64,000 bases of DNA from Natronolimnohabitans innermongolicus JCM 12255 (GTDB taxonomy: Archaea > Halobacteriota > Halobacteria > Halobacteriales > Natrialbaceae). Below the pieces are notes generated by a model. That model did not search any database. It worked only from the letters and a program-made list of their open reading frames with translations, and had not been told where the DNA came from. Within the stretch, counting starts at the first letter, position 1. Each line of letters begins with the position of its first letter. The stretch covers positions 1 through 64,000 of the forward strand of contig NZ_AOHZ01000031.1 of assembly GCF_000337215.1 (NCBI RefSeq), in the 5' to 3' direction. Shown piece by piece: positions 51,006-60,230 of this stretch. A program made the translations under genes and the position numbers.

Positions 51006-51197
51006 ATGAGTGCGTACCGCTCACCGTTCGAACAGCTCCGGGAGAAATTCGACGAATCGGAGGCCGTCTGTCGAGCCTGTGGCTACGTCGACGCCGATGG
51101 GGGATGGCGCGTCACGACGACCGGCGGTCGCGTCACGTACCAGTTCGTCTGTCCCGCCTGCGACGCCGTCGAAACGCGGGAGATGCGACTCGAGTAG
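51006..51197 (+). CDS. HVO_0649-type small zinc-finger protein
   Basis: A 63-residue protein, MSAYRSPFEQLREKFDESEAVCRACGYVDADGGWRVTTTGGRVTYQFVCPACDAVETREMRLE. The CRACG and CPAC knuckles, 27 residues apart, surround a beta hairpin, matching the haloarchaeal HVO_0649 zinc-finger family. Role unknown. It is divergent from the LOV/Bat gene (about 90 nt), with AT-rich TATA-like sequence between them. Confidence 0.85.
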   Translation: MSAYRSPFEQLREKFDESEAVCRACGYVDADGGWRVTTTGGRVTYQFVCPACDAVETREMRLE

Positions 51198-51402
51198 CCC
51201 CCACGGTTATTATCGTGTCGTGTAACCCCGAGAAGCAACGCGTTCGTCGGCTCGTACCGGTAGCGCGGACCCAGCCGTTCGATCGGTCAGCCGATCCGAG
51301 AGCCGAACCGGAATCGAGCGAGGACCCTCGAGCGTCGCGGTCGGTGCGTTTCGGACCCGTCGGGACCGTTTCCCGCGCGATCGCTACCTCGAGGTGGGAG
51401 TA

Positions 51403-52071
51403 GTGGCGCAGAATTTCATCGCTGAGATGACTATTTCTCATCCCAATCTCTCGCTGACTCCGACGATTCGGACCGCTTCGGACGCGGATATAACGATCGA
51501 ATCGCAACCGCTACCGTTCCACGAACGAGCCGGACCGATCATGTTCTACTCGATATCTGACTGTAGTTACCAGACGATCGAATCCGCGCTCGCGACCGAT
51601 CACACCGTCGACGAGTGGCAAGTGACGATGGAATTTGCGGACTGTCGCTTGTATCAGGTATACCATAGCTCGGCCACGAAATTCACCTACCCGAAAATGG
51701 CCGACATCGGTCTGCAGGTGCTCTCGATTCAGAACGCCGAACGAGGTTGGACGATACGACTTCACGCGGCCGACAGGGAACACCTCGGTGACTACTGGCA
51801 GTACTGCCGCGAGGAGGACGTCCGGTGGAATCTCAAGAAACTGTACAGCACCGGACCGCAAGCGCGCACTAGCTACGGTGACGGCGACGAGTTCTCCCTG
51901 ACCGAACGCCAGCGGGAGGTCGCCCGCACCGCGGCTCGAATGGGGTACTACGAGCGGGACGGAGCCAGCGCGCAAGCGGTCGCCGACGAACTCGGAATCT
52001 CCTCGTCGACGCTGTCGACGCATCTGCGGCGGATTCTGGCCGAAGTGTTCGCGCAAGTATTCGACGAGTGA
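51403..52071 (+). CDS. HTH_10 (Bat-type) transcriptional regulator
   Basis: A 222-residue protein. N-terminal beta-rich sensor (MTISHPNLSLTPTIRTASDADITIES...PIMFYSISDCSY) and C-terminal HTH_10 (LTERQREVARTAARMGYYERDGASAQAVADELGISSSTLSTHLRRILAEVFAQ). Clear paralog of the regulator at 61721: both start with IAE-T-xHPxLxLTPTI. GTG 51403 is the preferred start; GTG 51394 and ATG 51427 are alternatives. A HalOD1 gene follows after 105 nt. Confidence 0.85.
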   Translation: MAQNFIAEMTISHPNLSLTPTIRTASDADITIESQPLPFHERAGPIMFYSISDCSYQTIESALATDHTVDEWQVTMEFADCRLYQVYHSSATKFTYPKMADIGLQVLSIQNAERGWTIRLHAADREHLGDYWQYCREEDVRWNLKKLYSTGPQARTSYGDGDEFSLTERQREVARTAARMGYYERDGASAQAVADELGISSSTLSTHLRRILAEVFAQVFDE

Positions 52072-52176
52072 GATCGGCGTTCGACACCGACGGCGGCCGT
52101 TCGATTCCCGACCCGATATAAACGGAAGAAGAATACGACGACAGATTCGAGGACCGCAAGGCCGATTCGTCCAGTA

Positions 52177-52446
52177 ATGAGTGACGCGAACTTCGCTCCG
52201 AGTCTTTCCGATCAACCGACGAGTCTGGCCGTCGTCGAACGGGTCGCCGACCTCGAGGGAACGGACCCGCTATCGCTCCCCCCGCTATACGACGCCATCG
52301 ATCCGGAAGCGTTGGATTCGATCAGTCAGTCGACGGCCGGCGGCACGCAGACCGGAGCGGCGGTTCGGTTTACGTACTGCGGGTACGACGTTCGCGTCGG
52401 AGACGACGGCGCGATCGACGTCTCCGAAACGTGTAGTAGCCACTGA
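52177..52446 (+). CDS. HalOD1 output-domain protein
   Basis: An 89-residue protein consisting of one HalOD1 domain: SLAVVERVADLEGTDPLSLPPLYDAIDPEALDSISQST...AAVRFTYCGYDVRVGDDGAIDV. It ends with Cys-Ser-Ser-His. The TATA-like GATATAAAC at 52115 gives a leader of roughly 35-50 nt, so it has its own promoter although it follows the HTH_10 gene closely. The same order and spacing occur at 61269-62383. Confidence 0.85.
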   Translation: MSDANFAPSLSDQPTSLAVVERVADLEGTDPLSLPPLYDAIDPEALDSISQSTAGGTQTGAAVRFTYCGYDVRVGDDGAIDVSETCSSH

Positions 52447-52613
52447 AAGTAAATGCACAACTGATCGCAGGACAGCGTCGCGGTCAGTGTGTAAATTGTT
52501 TCGGTGGCTACGATAGTCAAAGGCGACCCCATCGACCGAACGCGAACGGAATGCCGCTGGTCGCGAGCCTCCAGACGAAGGCGCTTTACGCGCTGGACCG
52601 CTTTCCCCTCCCA

Positions 52614-53714
52614 ATGAGTAAACCCACGCCCGAGGTCTACGAGCAGGGCAAGGGCATGGACGCCCACAATCAGGTGATGCGGGAGATCCGCTCGCGCAAG
52701 GAAGCGAGCTACGACCCCCACGAACCGACGCGCGTCTGGCTCGACGAGGACAACACCCCAACCGGAGTCAAAAACAGCCTGACGATCATCCTCAATACCG
52801 GCGGCTGTCGCTGGGCCCGCGCCGGCGGCTGTACGATGTGCGGGTACGTCGCCGAGAGCGTCGACGGCGGCTCCGTCTCCCACGAGGCGCTGATGAACCA
52901 GATCGACGTCTGCCTCGAGCACGAGTCAGAAAACGCCGACGAGCCGGCCGAACTCATCAAGATCTACACCTCCGGCTCGTTCTTAGACGAGCGCGAGGTC
53001 GACGCCGAGAGTCGCCGCGCCATCGCCGAGACCTTCGCCGACCGCGAGCGCATCGTCTTAGAGTCCCTGCCGGATTTCGTCGACCGCGAGAAGATCGGCG
53101 ACTTCACGCAGTACGGGATCGATACCGACATCGCGATCGGCCTCGAGACGGCCACGGACCGCGTCCGTCACGACTGCGTGAACAAGTACTTCGACTTCGC
53201 GGACTTCGAGGACGCCTGCGCCGAGGCCGCGACGGCCGACGCCGAGGCAGGCGACGACGCGGACGCCGGCATCAAGGCGTATCTGCTGATGAAGCCGCCG
53301 TTTCTGACGGAGTCGGAGGCCGTCGAGGACATGATCGCCTCGATCGAGCGCTGTGCCGACGTCGACGGCTGTCACACCGTCTCGATGAACCCGTGTAACG
53401 TCCAGCGCTACACGATGGTCGACGAACTCTACTTCAACGACGGCTACCGCCCGCCGTGGCTCTGGTCGGTCGCCCACGTCTTAGAGGAGACCGCCGACAT
53501 CGACGCCATCGTCGTCTCAGATCCCGTCGGCCACGGCTCCGACCGCGGCCCGCACAACTGCCAGGAGTGTGACGACCTGGTCCAGAAGGCGATCAAGGAC
53601 TTCGGCCTCCGGCAGGATCCAACCGTCTTCGAACAAGTCTCCTGTGAGTGCGAACTGACCTGGGAAACCGTAATGGAGCGCGAGCGAAGCTTCAACCAGC
53701 CGCTGACGCGATAG
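52614..53714 (+). CDS. raSEA: Archaeosine biosynthesis radical SAM protein RaSEA
   Basis: A 366-residue radical SAM enzyme. The iron-sulfur cluster Cys lie in GGCRWARAGGCTMCGYVAES (Cys65, Cys73, Cys76). The following IKIYTSGSFLDEREV, VLESLPDF, IAIGLETATDRVRHDCVNKYF and AYLLMKPPFLTESEAVEDM are typical of the archaeal Elp3-like group identified as RaSEA. With ArcS it converts preQ0-lysine tRNA to archaeosine-15. The start MSKPTPEVYEQGKGMD is supported by a TATA-like CTTTACG about 30 nt upstream. Neighbours are unrelated. Confidence 0.93.
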   Translation: MSKPTPEVYEQGKGMDAHNQVMREIRSRKEASYDPHEPTRVWLDEDNTPTGVKNSLTIILNTGGCRWARAGGCTMCGYVAESVDGGSVSHEALMNQIDVCLEHESENADEPAELIKIYTSGSFLDEREVDAESRRAIAETFADRERIVLESLPDFVDREKIGDFTQYGIDTDIAIGLETATDRVRHDCVNKYFDFADFEDACAEAATADAEAGDDADAGIKAYLLMKPPFLTESEAVEDMIASIERCADVDGCHTVSMNPCNVQRYTMVDELYFNDGYRPPWLWSVAHVLEETADIDAIVVSDPVGHGSDRGPHNCQECDDLVQKAIKDFGLRQDPTVFEQVSCECELTWETVMERERSFNQPLTR

Positions 53715-53764
53715 TGCGAGCTACTGCGGGAAGTGATCGAGCTGACACCTTCCAGTGGACGGAA

Positions 53765-54019
53765 TTAGCGTTCCTGTTCTTCGGTTTGCTTTTTTACGCA
53801 CCACTCGAAGAGTTCCTGACGCAGGTCATCATCGGTTTCGCCGAACAGGCTTCCGAGACGATAGCCGAGATTGTCCCACGTCAGCTCCTCCGGTGGCGGA
53901 CCGTCGGAGTACTTCGATGACTCCTCTCCGTCGTTGAGGTCCTTGACGGCAGCCGTCCACCCTCGTTTGAACGCCCCCTGACGGTCACTCCCGGGATCCG
54001 CCTGCCGAACGTCACCCAT
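53765..54019 (-). CDS. Small conserved-looking hypothetical protein
   Basis: From ATG 54019, 84 residues: MGDVRQADPGSDRQGAFKRG followed by a linker and LTWDNLGYRLGSLFGETDDDLRQELFEWCVKKQTEEQ. The pattern of an Arg/Gly-rich start, then W-x-N-L-GYR-G-LFG, then a helix EEL-x-E-W-CV is seen in short haloarchaeal proteins of unknown function. The reading frame is open far upstream through nadB, and coding character seems to extend about 27 residues before the ATG, so the true start may be earlier. It lies directly after nadB, where nadC would be expected. Confidence 0.6.
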   Translation of the reverse strand: MGDVRQADPGSDRQGAFKRGWTAAVKDLNDGEESSKYSDGPPPEELTWDNLGYRLGSLFGETDDDLRQELFEWCVKKQTEEQER

Positions 54020-54096
54020 CGGAATCGTCGGATCAGTCGTCACGATACCCGTGTGGTCGGCCAGCACCAAAAATTCCGCCTCCGGAACGTCGTTGG

Positions 54097-55626
54097 CTAC
54101 CGCGACGCTCGAGTCGCTTTTTCTTCGTCTCCCTCGCCGACGTAATGACACCCGGTCGACTCCGCGTTCTCGCTCGCGGCGCGGGCGATCAACAGCGCGG
54201 TGACGCAGGCGTTGCGGAGTTCGTAGAGGTCTCGAGCCGTCCGCGTGCGAATATAGGCGTCGATCTCGCCCTTGAGTCGCCGGAGGACGGCGCTGGCACG
54301 GGCGATCTCGTCGGGATCTCGCTCGAGACCCAGATACTCGTCCATCGTGCGCTTCAACCGGATCGACTTCTCGGCGGCGAAGCGCTCGGGCAGGTCGGGG
54401 TCGCTGTTTCGGAGGTCGGGTGCCTCGACGATTTCCGCCTCGACGTCGAACTCTGCGGCGTCTTCTCCCGCTCGCAGCCCCCAGACCAGCCCCTCGAGCA
54501 GGCTCGTGCTCGCCAGCCGGTTCGCGCCGTGGACACCCGTGCGGGCGCACTCGCCGACAGCGTAGAGCCGATCCAGGGTGGTCCGTCCGCGGTCGTCGAC
54601 GTCGATCCCGCCACAGAGGAAGTGCTCGCAGGGCGCGACGGGGATCTCTTCGCCCTCGATTCCGCGGTCGCGGCACTTCTCGGCGATGGCCGGGTACTCT
54701 TCGGCGAACTCGCCCTCGAGGGTGCGCACGTCGAGGACGACGTCGCCGGTTTCCTCGCGTTCGGTTTCGACGGCGCGGGCGACGACGTCTCGCGGGGCGA
54801 GGTCGCCCAGCGGGTGGTAGTCGTCCATGAAGCGCTCGCCGTCCCCGTTTCGCAGGACCGCACCCTCGCCGCGCAGGGCTTCGGAGAGCAAGAACGGATC
54901 GTCACCCGCGTACGCCGTCGGATGGAACTGGACGTACTCGAGGTCGGCCACGTCGGCGCCCGCGAGCGCGGCCATGGCGATCCCGTCGCCGGTCGCGTCG
55001 TCGGGGTTGGTCGAGCGCGTGTAGAGCGCGCCGACCCCTCCGGTCGCGAGGACGGTCGCGCCGGCGAAGATCGGGTGGCCGGTCGGCTCCTCGTCGGTGA
55101 GGACGCCGTGAACCCGCCCCTCGTGTGTAACGAGATCCAGTGCGGCCGTATCCTGGCGCACGTCGATGTTCTCGTGGCCGTCGACGTGGTTCAGGAACGG
55201 CCGCAGGATGTGGGTTCCCGTCGCGGCGTCGACGTGGAGGATGCGGTACGCTGAGTGGGCCGCCTCGCGCGTGTAGTCGAACTCGCCGTCGTCGGTCTCG
55301 TCGAACTCGATCTCGAGCGTCTCGAGGAGGACGTCTTCGACGGCGTCGTCGGCGTTTTCGACGAGAACGTCGACGGCCGACGGATCGGCCGTGCCGTCGC
55401 TCGCCTCGAGGATGTCCGCTTTGAGGCTCTCGGGTTCGTCTCGGGTGGTCGAGATGCCGCCCTGGGCCCAGTCGGTGCTGGCGTCGTCGGGGCGCTCGGC
55501 TTTCGTCACCAACAGTACGTCGCTGCCCTCGCGGGCGGCCTGAAGGGCGGCCGCACAGCCGGCGATACCGCTGCCGACGACGAGGACGTCCGCGGTTTCG
55601 GGGTCGGTGGGTGCTGTAGCAGACAT
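54097..55626 (-). CDS. nadB: L-aspartate oxidase
   Basis: A 509-residue flavoenzyme that oxidises L-aspartate to iminoaspartate for NAD synthesis. Seen: FAD motif VLVVGSGIAGCAAALQAA, VLVTKAERPDDASTDWAQGG, substrate region HSAYRILHVDAATGTHIL, and LEYVQFHPTAYAGDDPFLLSEALRGEGAVLRN. The C-terminal helical domain is complete and ends ESTGCHYVGEGDEE. It starts 8 nt after the nadA stop, so they form an operon. nadC, the usual third gene in haloarchaeal clusters, is absent. Confidence 0.94.
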   Translation of the reverse strand: MSATAPTDPETADVLVVGSGIAGCAAALQAAREGSDVLLVTKAERPDDASTDWAQGGISTTRDEPESLKADILEASDGTADPSAVDVLVENADDAVEDVLLETLEIEFDETDDGEFDYTREAAHSAYRILHVDAATGTHILRPFLNHVDGHENIDVRQDTAALDLVTHEGRVHGVLTDEEPTGHPIFAGATVLATGGVGALYTRSTNPDDATGDGIAMAALAGADVADLEYVQFHPTAYAGDDPFLLSEALRGEGAVLRNGDGERFMDDYHPLGDLAPRDVVARAVETEREETGDVVLDVRTLEGEFAEEYPAIAEKCRDRGIEGEEIPVAPCEHFLCGGIDVDDRGRTTLDRLYAVGECARTGVHGANRLASTSLLEGLVWGLRAGEDAAEFDVEAEIVEAPDLRNSDPDLPERFAAEKSIRLKRTMDEYLGLERDPDEIARASAVLRRLKGEIDAYIRTRTARDLYELRNACVTALLIARAASENAESTGCHYVGEGDEEKATRASR

Positions 55627-55634
55627 GGCTTGAG

Positions 55635-56768
55635 TTAGATCTCGAGCATGCGGTCGAGCGCGACGCCCGCGAGTTCCTTCTCCTCGGGGGCGACCTCGAT
55701 GACGTTGCGTTCTCGCCCCTCGACGAGCTCCTCTAACACCCAGGTGAGATAGTTGGGGTCGATCTGGCGCATGGCGTTGCAGTCCATGCAGGCGTCGCCA
55801 CACAGCGGGAGGACGTTCACCTCGGGGTGCCAGCGCTGGAGGTGATTCGTGAGGTGGATCTCGGTGCCGATCGCCCACGTCTCGCCGGGGTCGGCGTTCG
55901 CGACCGTCTCGCAGATCGTCGCCGTCGAACCCGCCTTGTCGGCGGCCTCGACGACCTCGCGGCGGCACTCGGGGTGGACGATCACGTTGGCGTCCGGATG
56001 GTCGTCGCGGATCTGCTCGATGTGGTCCGTCCGGAAGCGTTCGTGGACCTGACAGTAGCCGTCCCAGAGGATGATGTCGCTCTCGGCGACCTCTGCGGCG
56101 TCTTTGCCCTCGGGGTCCCACGGATCCCACTCGGCGATCTGGTCCTCCATACCCAGCCTGTGGGCGGTGTTCTCCCCGAGGTGCTTGTCGGGCAGAAAGA
56201 GCACCTTGTCGCCGCGTTCGAAGGCGTACTCGAACGCCTTGTGCGCGTTCGAGGAGGTACAGACGAGTCCGCCCTGGCTCGCACAGAACGCCTTCAGGTC
56301 CGCATAGGAGTTCATGTACGTGATCGGAATGATGTTCTCGTCGGGCGCGGCCGCCGTGATCTCGGCCCACGCGCTGTCGACCTGCAGCGCTTCGGCCATC
56401 CCGGCCATCGGGCAGGAGGCCTCCATCGACGGGAGGATCACCGTCTGGTCGTCGTCGGTGATGATGTCCGCGCTCTCGGCCATGAACGTGACGCCGCCGA
56501 AGATCACGTACTCCGCGTCGGCCGCTGCGGCCTCCTTCGAGAGCTGGTAGGAGTCACCGATGAAGTCGGCGTGCTCGACGATCTCCCGGCGCTGATAGTT
56601 GTGCCCCAGAATAACGACGTCGTCCCCGAGTGCGTCGAGGGCCGCCTCGATGCGCTCGGTTCGATCGTCCTCGCTCAGTTCCCGGTATCGTGGCGGCAGC
56701 TGCTCGAGGTTGTCGTATTTGAACAGACTCAAATCGGTTTCCAGCTCTGCCGTTTCCATTTTCACCAT
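55635..56768 (-). CDS. nadA: Quinolinate synthase A
   Basis: A 377-residue [4Fe-4S] enzyme that condenses iminoaspartate with dihydroxyacetone phosphate. Motifs: VVILGHNYQRREIVEHADFIGDSYQLS, VIFGGVTFMAESADI, cysteine ligands in ASCPMAGMA and GLVCTSSNA, and LPLCGDACMDCNAM near the C terminus. Start ATG 56768 (MVKMETAELET) is used; ATG 56759 is an alternative. First gene of nadA-nadB. Confidence 0.94.
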   Translation of the reverse strand: MVKMETAELETDLSLFKYDNLEQLPPRYRELSEDDRTERIEAALDALGDDVVILGHNYQRREIVEHADFIGDSYQLSKEAAAADAEYVIFGGVTFMAESADIITDDDQTVILPSMEASCPMAGMAEALQVDSAWAEITAAAPDENIIPITYMNSYADLKAFCASQGGLVCTSSNAHKAFEYAFERGDKVLFLPDKHLGENTAHRLGMEDQIAEWDPWDPEGKDAAEVAESDIILWDGYCQVHERFRTDHIEQIRDDHPDANVIVHPECRREVVEAADKAGSTATICETVANADPGETWAIGTEIHLTNHLQRWHPEVNVLPLCGDACMDCNAMRQIDPNYLTWVLEELVEGRERNVIEVAPEEKELAGVALDRMLEI

Positions 56769-56960
56769 TTTGCGTCACCTGTGATTGGTCATACGTCACA
56801 GCGGCGTATTGAATAACTTTTTCCTTCGATACCGCACACTGGGTGGAAACCATCGACTGATACAACGGCGGAAAGTTCTCAGGCACCCGAACTGACGGTT
56901 CGAGAAGCGTATCAATTGCGTCGACGCTGGGCTCTTGCCGCCTGACTCCCTAGCGACGGT

Positions 56961-58019
56961 ATGACACTCGAGGGTGCCTTCGCGGACTTCACGCGGCGGG
57001 ACTGGGAACGGGACCCGCCGGACGATACCGTCCGCCTCGCCGTCGTGGGAACCGGCGGCTTCGCCCGGAACCGCGCCCTCCCGGCAATCGCCGACGGCAA
57101 TCACTGCGAAACGACCGCGCTGGTAACGGAGTCACCCGACCGCGTCCGGTCGCTGGCCGCCCAGTTCGACGTCAACCACGTGGTCGATTACGACGGCTTT
57201 CTCGCGGGGAATCACACGGCCGTCTACGACGCGGTGTACGTCGCGACGCCCAACGCGACCCACGGCGAGTACGCCGTCGCGGCCGCCGAGCACGGCAAAC
57301 ACGTCATCTGCGAGAAACCGCTTGACGCCTCGCTCGAGCGCGCTCGCGAGGTCGTCGACGCCTGCGAGGACGCCGGAGTAACGCTGATGACCGCCTATCG
57401 ACTCCAGGTCGAACCGACGGTTCGTCGGACGCGCGAACTGGTCCGCGACGGCGTCGTCAGTGACGTCGTCCAGATCCACGGCGGCTTCTCGCACCCACTG
57501 CTCGAGGACGCCGACCCCGACGCGTGGCAACTCGACCCCGACCTCGCCGGCGGCGGCGCGCTGATCGACCCGCTCAATACGGTCCGCTACGTCCTCGACG
57601 ACGATCCCGCAGGCGTCTACGCGAGCACTCACTCGAGTGGCCCCCCGTTCGACGCCGTCGACGAACACGTCGCGTTCCAGCTCGAGTTCGAAAACGGAGC
57701 GACGGCCGCCTGTACGGCGAGTTTCGACGCCCACGCGAGCAGTCGCCTCGAGTTGATCGGCAGCGACGGCATGATCCGAATTAAATCGCCCTTCGGGGGC
57801 GTCGTTCCCCAGGAGATGGTCGTCGAGAGCGGCGACGTCCGCATGGAGTACACCGGTCCGCCGGTCGACGAGGTCCGCGAGGAGTTCGACTACTTCGGCT
57901 ACTGCGTGCTAACCGGAACGGATCCCGAGCCCGACGTCGAGGATGGACTGGCCGATCTGCGCGCGATCGAAGCGGCCTACGAGTCCGCCGAGACGGCGTG
58001 TCGGGTCGACCTCGAGTGA
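56961..58019 (+). CDS. gfo6: Gfo/Idh/MocA oxidoreductase, D-xylose 1-dehydrogenase-like
   Basis: A 352-residue NAD(P)-dependent sugar dehydrogenase. N-terminal Rossmann motif LAVVGTGGFARNRALPAI, the family motif CEKPLDAS (EKP), then a substrate domain with GGGALIDPLNTVRYVL. The start MTLEGAFADFTRRDWERDPPDDTVRLAVVG matches the haloarchaeal Gfo6/xylose dehydrogenase group. No other pentose-degradation gene is nearby. It is divergent from nadA. Confidence 0.88.
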   Translation: MTLEGAFADFTRRDWERDPPDDTVRLAVVGTGGFARNRALPAIADGNHCETTALVTESPDRVRSLAAQFDVNHVVDYDGFLAGNHTAVYDAVYVATPNATHGEYAVAAAEHGKHVICEKPLDASLERAREVVDACEDAGVTLMTAYRLQVEPTVRRTRELVRDGVVSDVVQIHGGFSHPLLEDADPDAWQLDPDLAGGGALIDPLNTVRYVLDDDPAGVYASTHSSGPPFDAVDEHVAFQLEFENGATAACTASFDAHASSRLELIGSDGMIRIKSPFGGVVPQEMVVESGDVRMEYTGPPVDEVREEFDYFGYCVLTGTDPEPDVEDGLADLRAIEAAYESAETACRVDLE

Positions 58020-58158
58020 ACGAGGGCCGAGGCGGCGGGCCGTTCGGACGGGGCTGCTCCCGACGACTGATACGGATTGCTGTCCCGATGTCCCGGCGCA
58101 ACCGCGACCCGGGCGACGGTTGCGCCGGAACTGACGGACAGTAAACCGTATGAACGTG

Positions 58159-59439
58159 CTACCGGCGAACGCGAGCGTCGGCCCGCTCGTCATCGGTCTG
58201 GTCACGCCGCGACGCCGGCGCGGTCCACGACGCCGGGAGCTCGACGACGGCGGAGAACAGTTCGCTCGCGACGTTACGCGCGTCGCGAACGAACGGTCTG
58301 GGGTCGTCGCGGCTGAGGTGATCGAAGTTGGGCTGCCGGACGGTCGAGGCGGCAATCTCCAGCGCGGCGGCCGGCAGCGACGGTGGCTCGACGATCGGGT
58401 TCTCCTCTCGGAGGACGCTCAGGACGTAGAGCATCTCGCCTCGCAGCAGGTGCGTCGCGACGCCGGTCTCGTACGTCTCGGACGTCCGCACCGGCTCGCC
58501 GCGAGCGAGTTGCCAGAAGTAGTACGGAAAGTCGACGCCGGCCTCGATGGGACACGACACAGACACCCAGAACCGCGGATTGACTTCCAGAAGCGTGAAC
58601 TCACCGGTCGCCGCGTCCCTGACGAACTGGACCGAGGCCGGTCCGTGCCAGTCGAGGGCGTCGAGCACCGCCCGACCCGCCCGCTCGAGGGCGGGAATCG
58701 ACGTCGTTCGGCGGGCGATGCTCGTGTTGCCTGCGTACGAGTAGCCCCGGAGCTGGTGTTTCTGACACGTTGCAACGGGCTCGCCGCGATCGTAGAGCGC
58801 CCAGAGCGCGTACTCCTCGCCCGGAACGTACTCCTGAACGATCGGCGTGTGCCCCATCTCCTCGCGGATCGATTCGCGGTCGGGTTCCTGACCTGGTTCG
58901 AGGTACCGCACCGAGCCCGGGTGGACGATCGTCGACGACGAGACAGTGTCGACGAACTCGTCGGTGACGACCGCGTACCGCGGCTTGACGATCGCTTTCC
59001 GTCCCCAGTCATCGACCGCGTCGAGCGGCCGCGTCTCCGGCACCGCAACGTCCGCCGCCGCGGCGGTCTCGACGAGCCGAACCCGATCGTAGACGGTGCG
59101 CAGCGTCTCGAGGCTCGGCCACAGCGGCGCGACGCGGTCCGCGAACGCGGACCGGTACCGCGAGAGCGTCCACACGTCCTCGTCCCGGATCGGCGCGATT
59201 GTCTCGACGTCGGATCGCGTCGCCAACTCGAGCAGCGCGTCCCTGTAGCCGAGAACGTCTTCGGTCGGATCCGGGACGACATGCGATTCGTCACAGTATC
59301 GGGAGGCGAACGCCGGGGCGGTCTCAGACTCGGAGACCGCGATGGTCCCGACGCCGCGACGGCCGAGCGACCGGACGCAGGCGACCGAACTCGGGGCAAC
59401 CGCCGGGATGACCACGCTCCCCTGACCGCGCTTGTGCAT
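58159..59439 (-). CDS. ATP-grasp carboxylate-amine ligase family protein
   Basis: A 426-residue ATP-grasp protein: N-terminal pre-ATP-grasp region VVIPAVAPSSVACVRSLGRRGVGTIAVSE, ATP-binding KAIVKPRYAVV and QEYVPGEEYALWALYDRGE, and metal-binding FTLLEVNPRFWVS (Glu and Asn). It ligates a carboxylate to an amine using ATP; the substrate is not predictable. Similar haloarchaeal genes occur in cell-surface or small-peptide contexts. It is single, and preceded by an AT-rich promoter region at about 59440-59500. Confidence 0.85.
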   Translation of the reverse strand: MHKRGQGSVVIPAVAPSSVACVRSLGRRGVGTIAVSESETAPAFASRYCDESHVVPDPTEDVLGYRDALLELATRSDVETIAPIRDEDVWTLSRYRSAFADRVAPLWPSLETLRTVYDRVRLVETAAAADVAVPETRPLDAVDDWGRKAIVKPRYAVVTDEFVDTVSSSTIVHPGSVRYLEPGQEPDRESIREEMGHTPIVQEYVPGEEYALWALYDRGEPVATCQKHQLRGYSYAGNTSIARRTTSIPALERAGRAVLDALDWHGPASVQFVRDAATGEFTLLEVNPRFWVSVSCPIEAGVDFPYYFWQLARGEPVRTSETYETGVATHLLRGEMLYVLSVLREENPIVEPPSLPAAALEIAASTVRQPNFDHLSRDDPRPFVRDARNVASELFSAVVELPASWTAPASRRDQTDDERADARVRR

Positions 59440-59623
59440 ACGGGCTATACACTATCCAGTACAAAATAAAACTAACAGTATAAACATTTTCAATTAATAC
59501 CTTCAGTGAAGGGGAGAACGTGTAAGACCGTAGGACGGTATCGCCGACCGAGGCCCGTGCGGGAGACCGGAGCGGAGCCGTCGAATCGACACCGATCCAC
59601 GGTGGGCGGTCGGCCGCGGCCGA

Positions 59624-60106
59624 TCAGGTCTGTCGCTGTTCCCAGGGCGTGGTCTCGACGCCTACCAGTTCGAACATCTCCTCGTAATCCTCGGGGAACT
59701 GTTCCTCGACGTTGGCGATCTGGCCGCCCGGGACCGTCTCGCTCAGCAGCGCGGTGATCGCCTTGATTCTGAATACGGTGTCGGACTCGTCGACGCCCGA
59801 CGGCTGTCCGTACGAGGTGTCGAGATCGAGATCCTCGTAGTTCATCCGCTCGTGTACCCGCTGGACGAACTCGTCGAAGTCGTACTGGTGGCCGTGATCG
59901 ACCTCGAGCAGGTAGCGGTCGATCTCCATCGGCAGCGGGCTGGCGATGTCTGTCGCTCCGCCTTCGTCGACGCGCTCGCCGATGGTGTTGAGGACGGCGC
60001 GCGTCGCCCGGACGGCCTCGGCCTGGCGGCCGGCCTCGATTCGATGCTGTACCTCGCCGATGAAGTCCACGTAGTTCGTCTTCTCCTCGGTCAGGTCTTC
60101 GGACAT
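59624..60106 (-). CDS. DUF2267-family protein
   Basis: A 160-residue protein, starting MSEDLTEEKTNYVDFIGEVQHRIEAGRQAEAVRATRAVLNTIGERVDEGGATDIASPLPMEIDRYLL. Two copies of a helical unit (VQHRIEAGRQAEAVRATRAVLNTIGERV, then VHERMNYEDLD...RIKAITALLSETVPGGQIANVEEQFPEDYEEMF) are the DUF2267 pattern. Cytoplasmic, role unknown. Confidence 0.88.
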   Translation of the reverse strand: MSEDLTEEKTNYVDFIGEVQHRIEAGRQAEAVRATRAVLNTIGERVDEGGATDIASPLPMEIDRYLLEVDHGHQYDFDEFVQRVHERMNYEDLDLDTSYGQPSGVDESDTVFRIKAITALLSETVPGGQIANVEEQFPEDYEEMFELVGVETTPWEQRQT

Positions 60107-60125
60107 GGGGAATCAGAGGATGGGA

Positions 60126-60143
60126 CCTCACTCGGCAGTGAGG
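60126..60143. terminator. Hairpin between luciferase-like gene and DUF2267 gene
   Basis: CCTCACT-CGGC-AGTGAGG, a perfect 7-bp stem with a tetraloop. It lies downstream of the luciferase-like stop codon (60231) and just before the DUF2267 start (60106) on the minus strand. It may end one transcript or affect initiation of the next. Confidence 0.4.
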
Positions 60144-60230
60144 AGAGATCGCTCCAAAAGCGTCATACCGGGATTGGCAAGGTCCCGAACCCGTCCCTCG
60201 AGCGTCTCGATCGACGGAGCGAGCAGCGGC

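Noticed and set aside
53715-54096. nadC remnant downstream of nadB
   Set aside because: No phosphoribosyltransferase motif is seen; the sequence encodes a different small protein.
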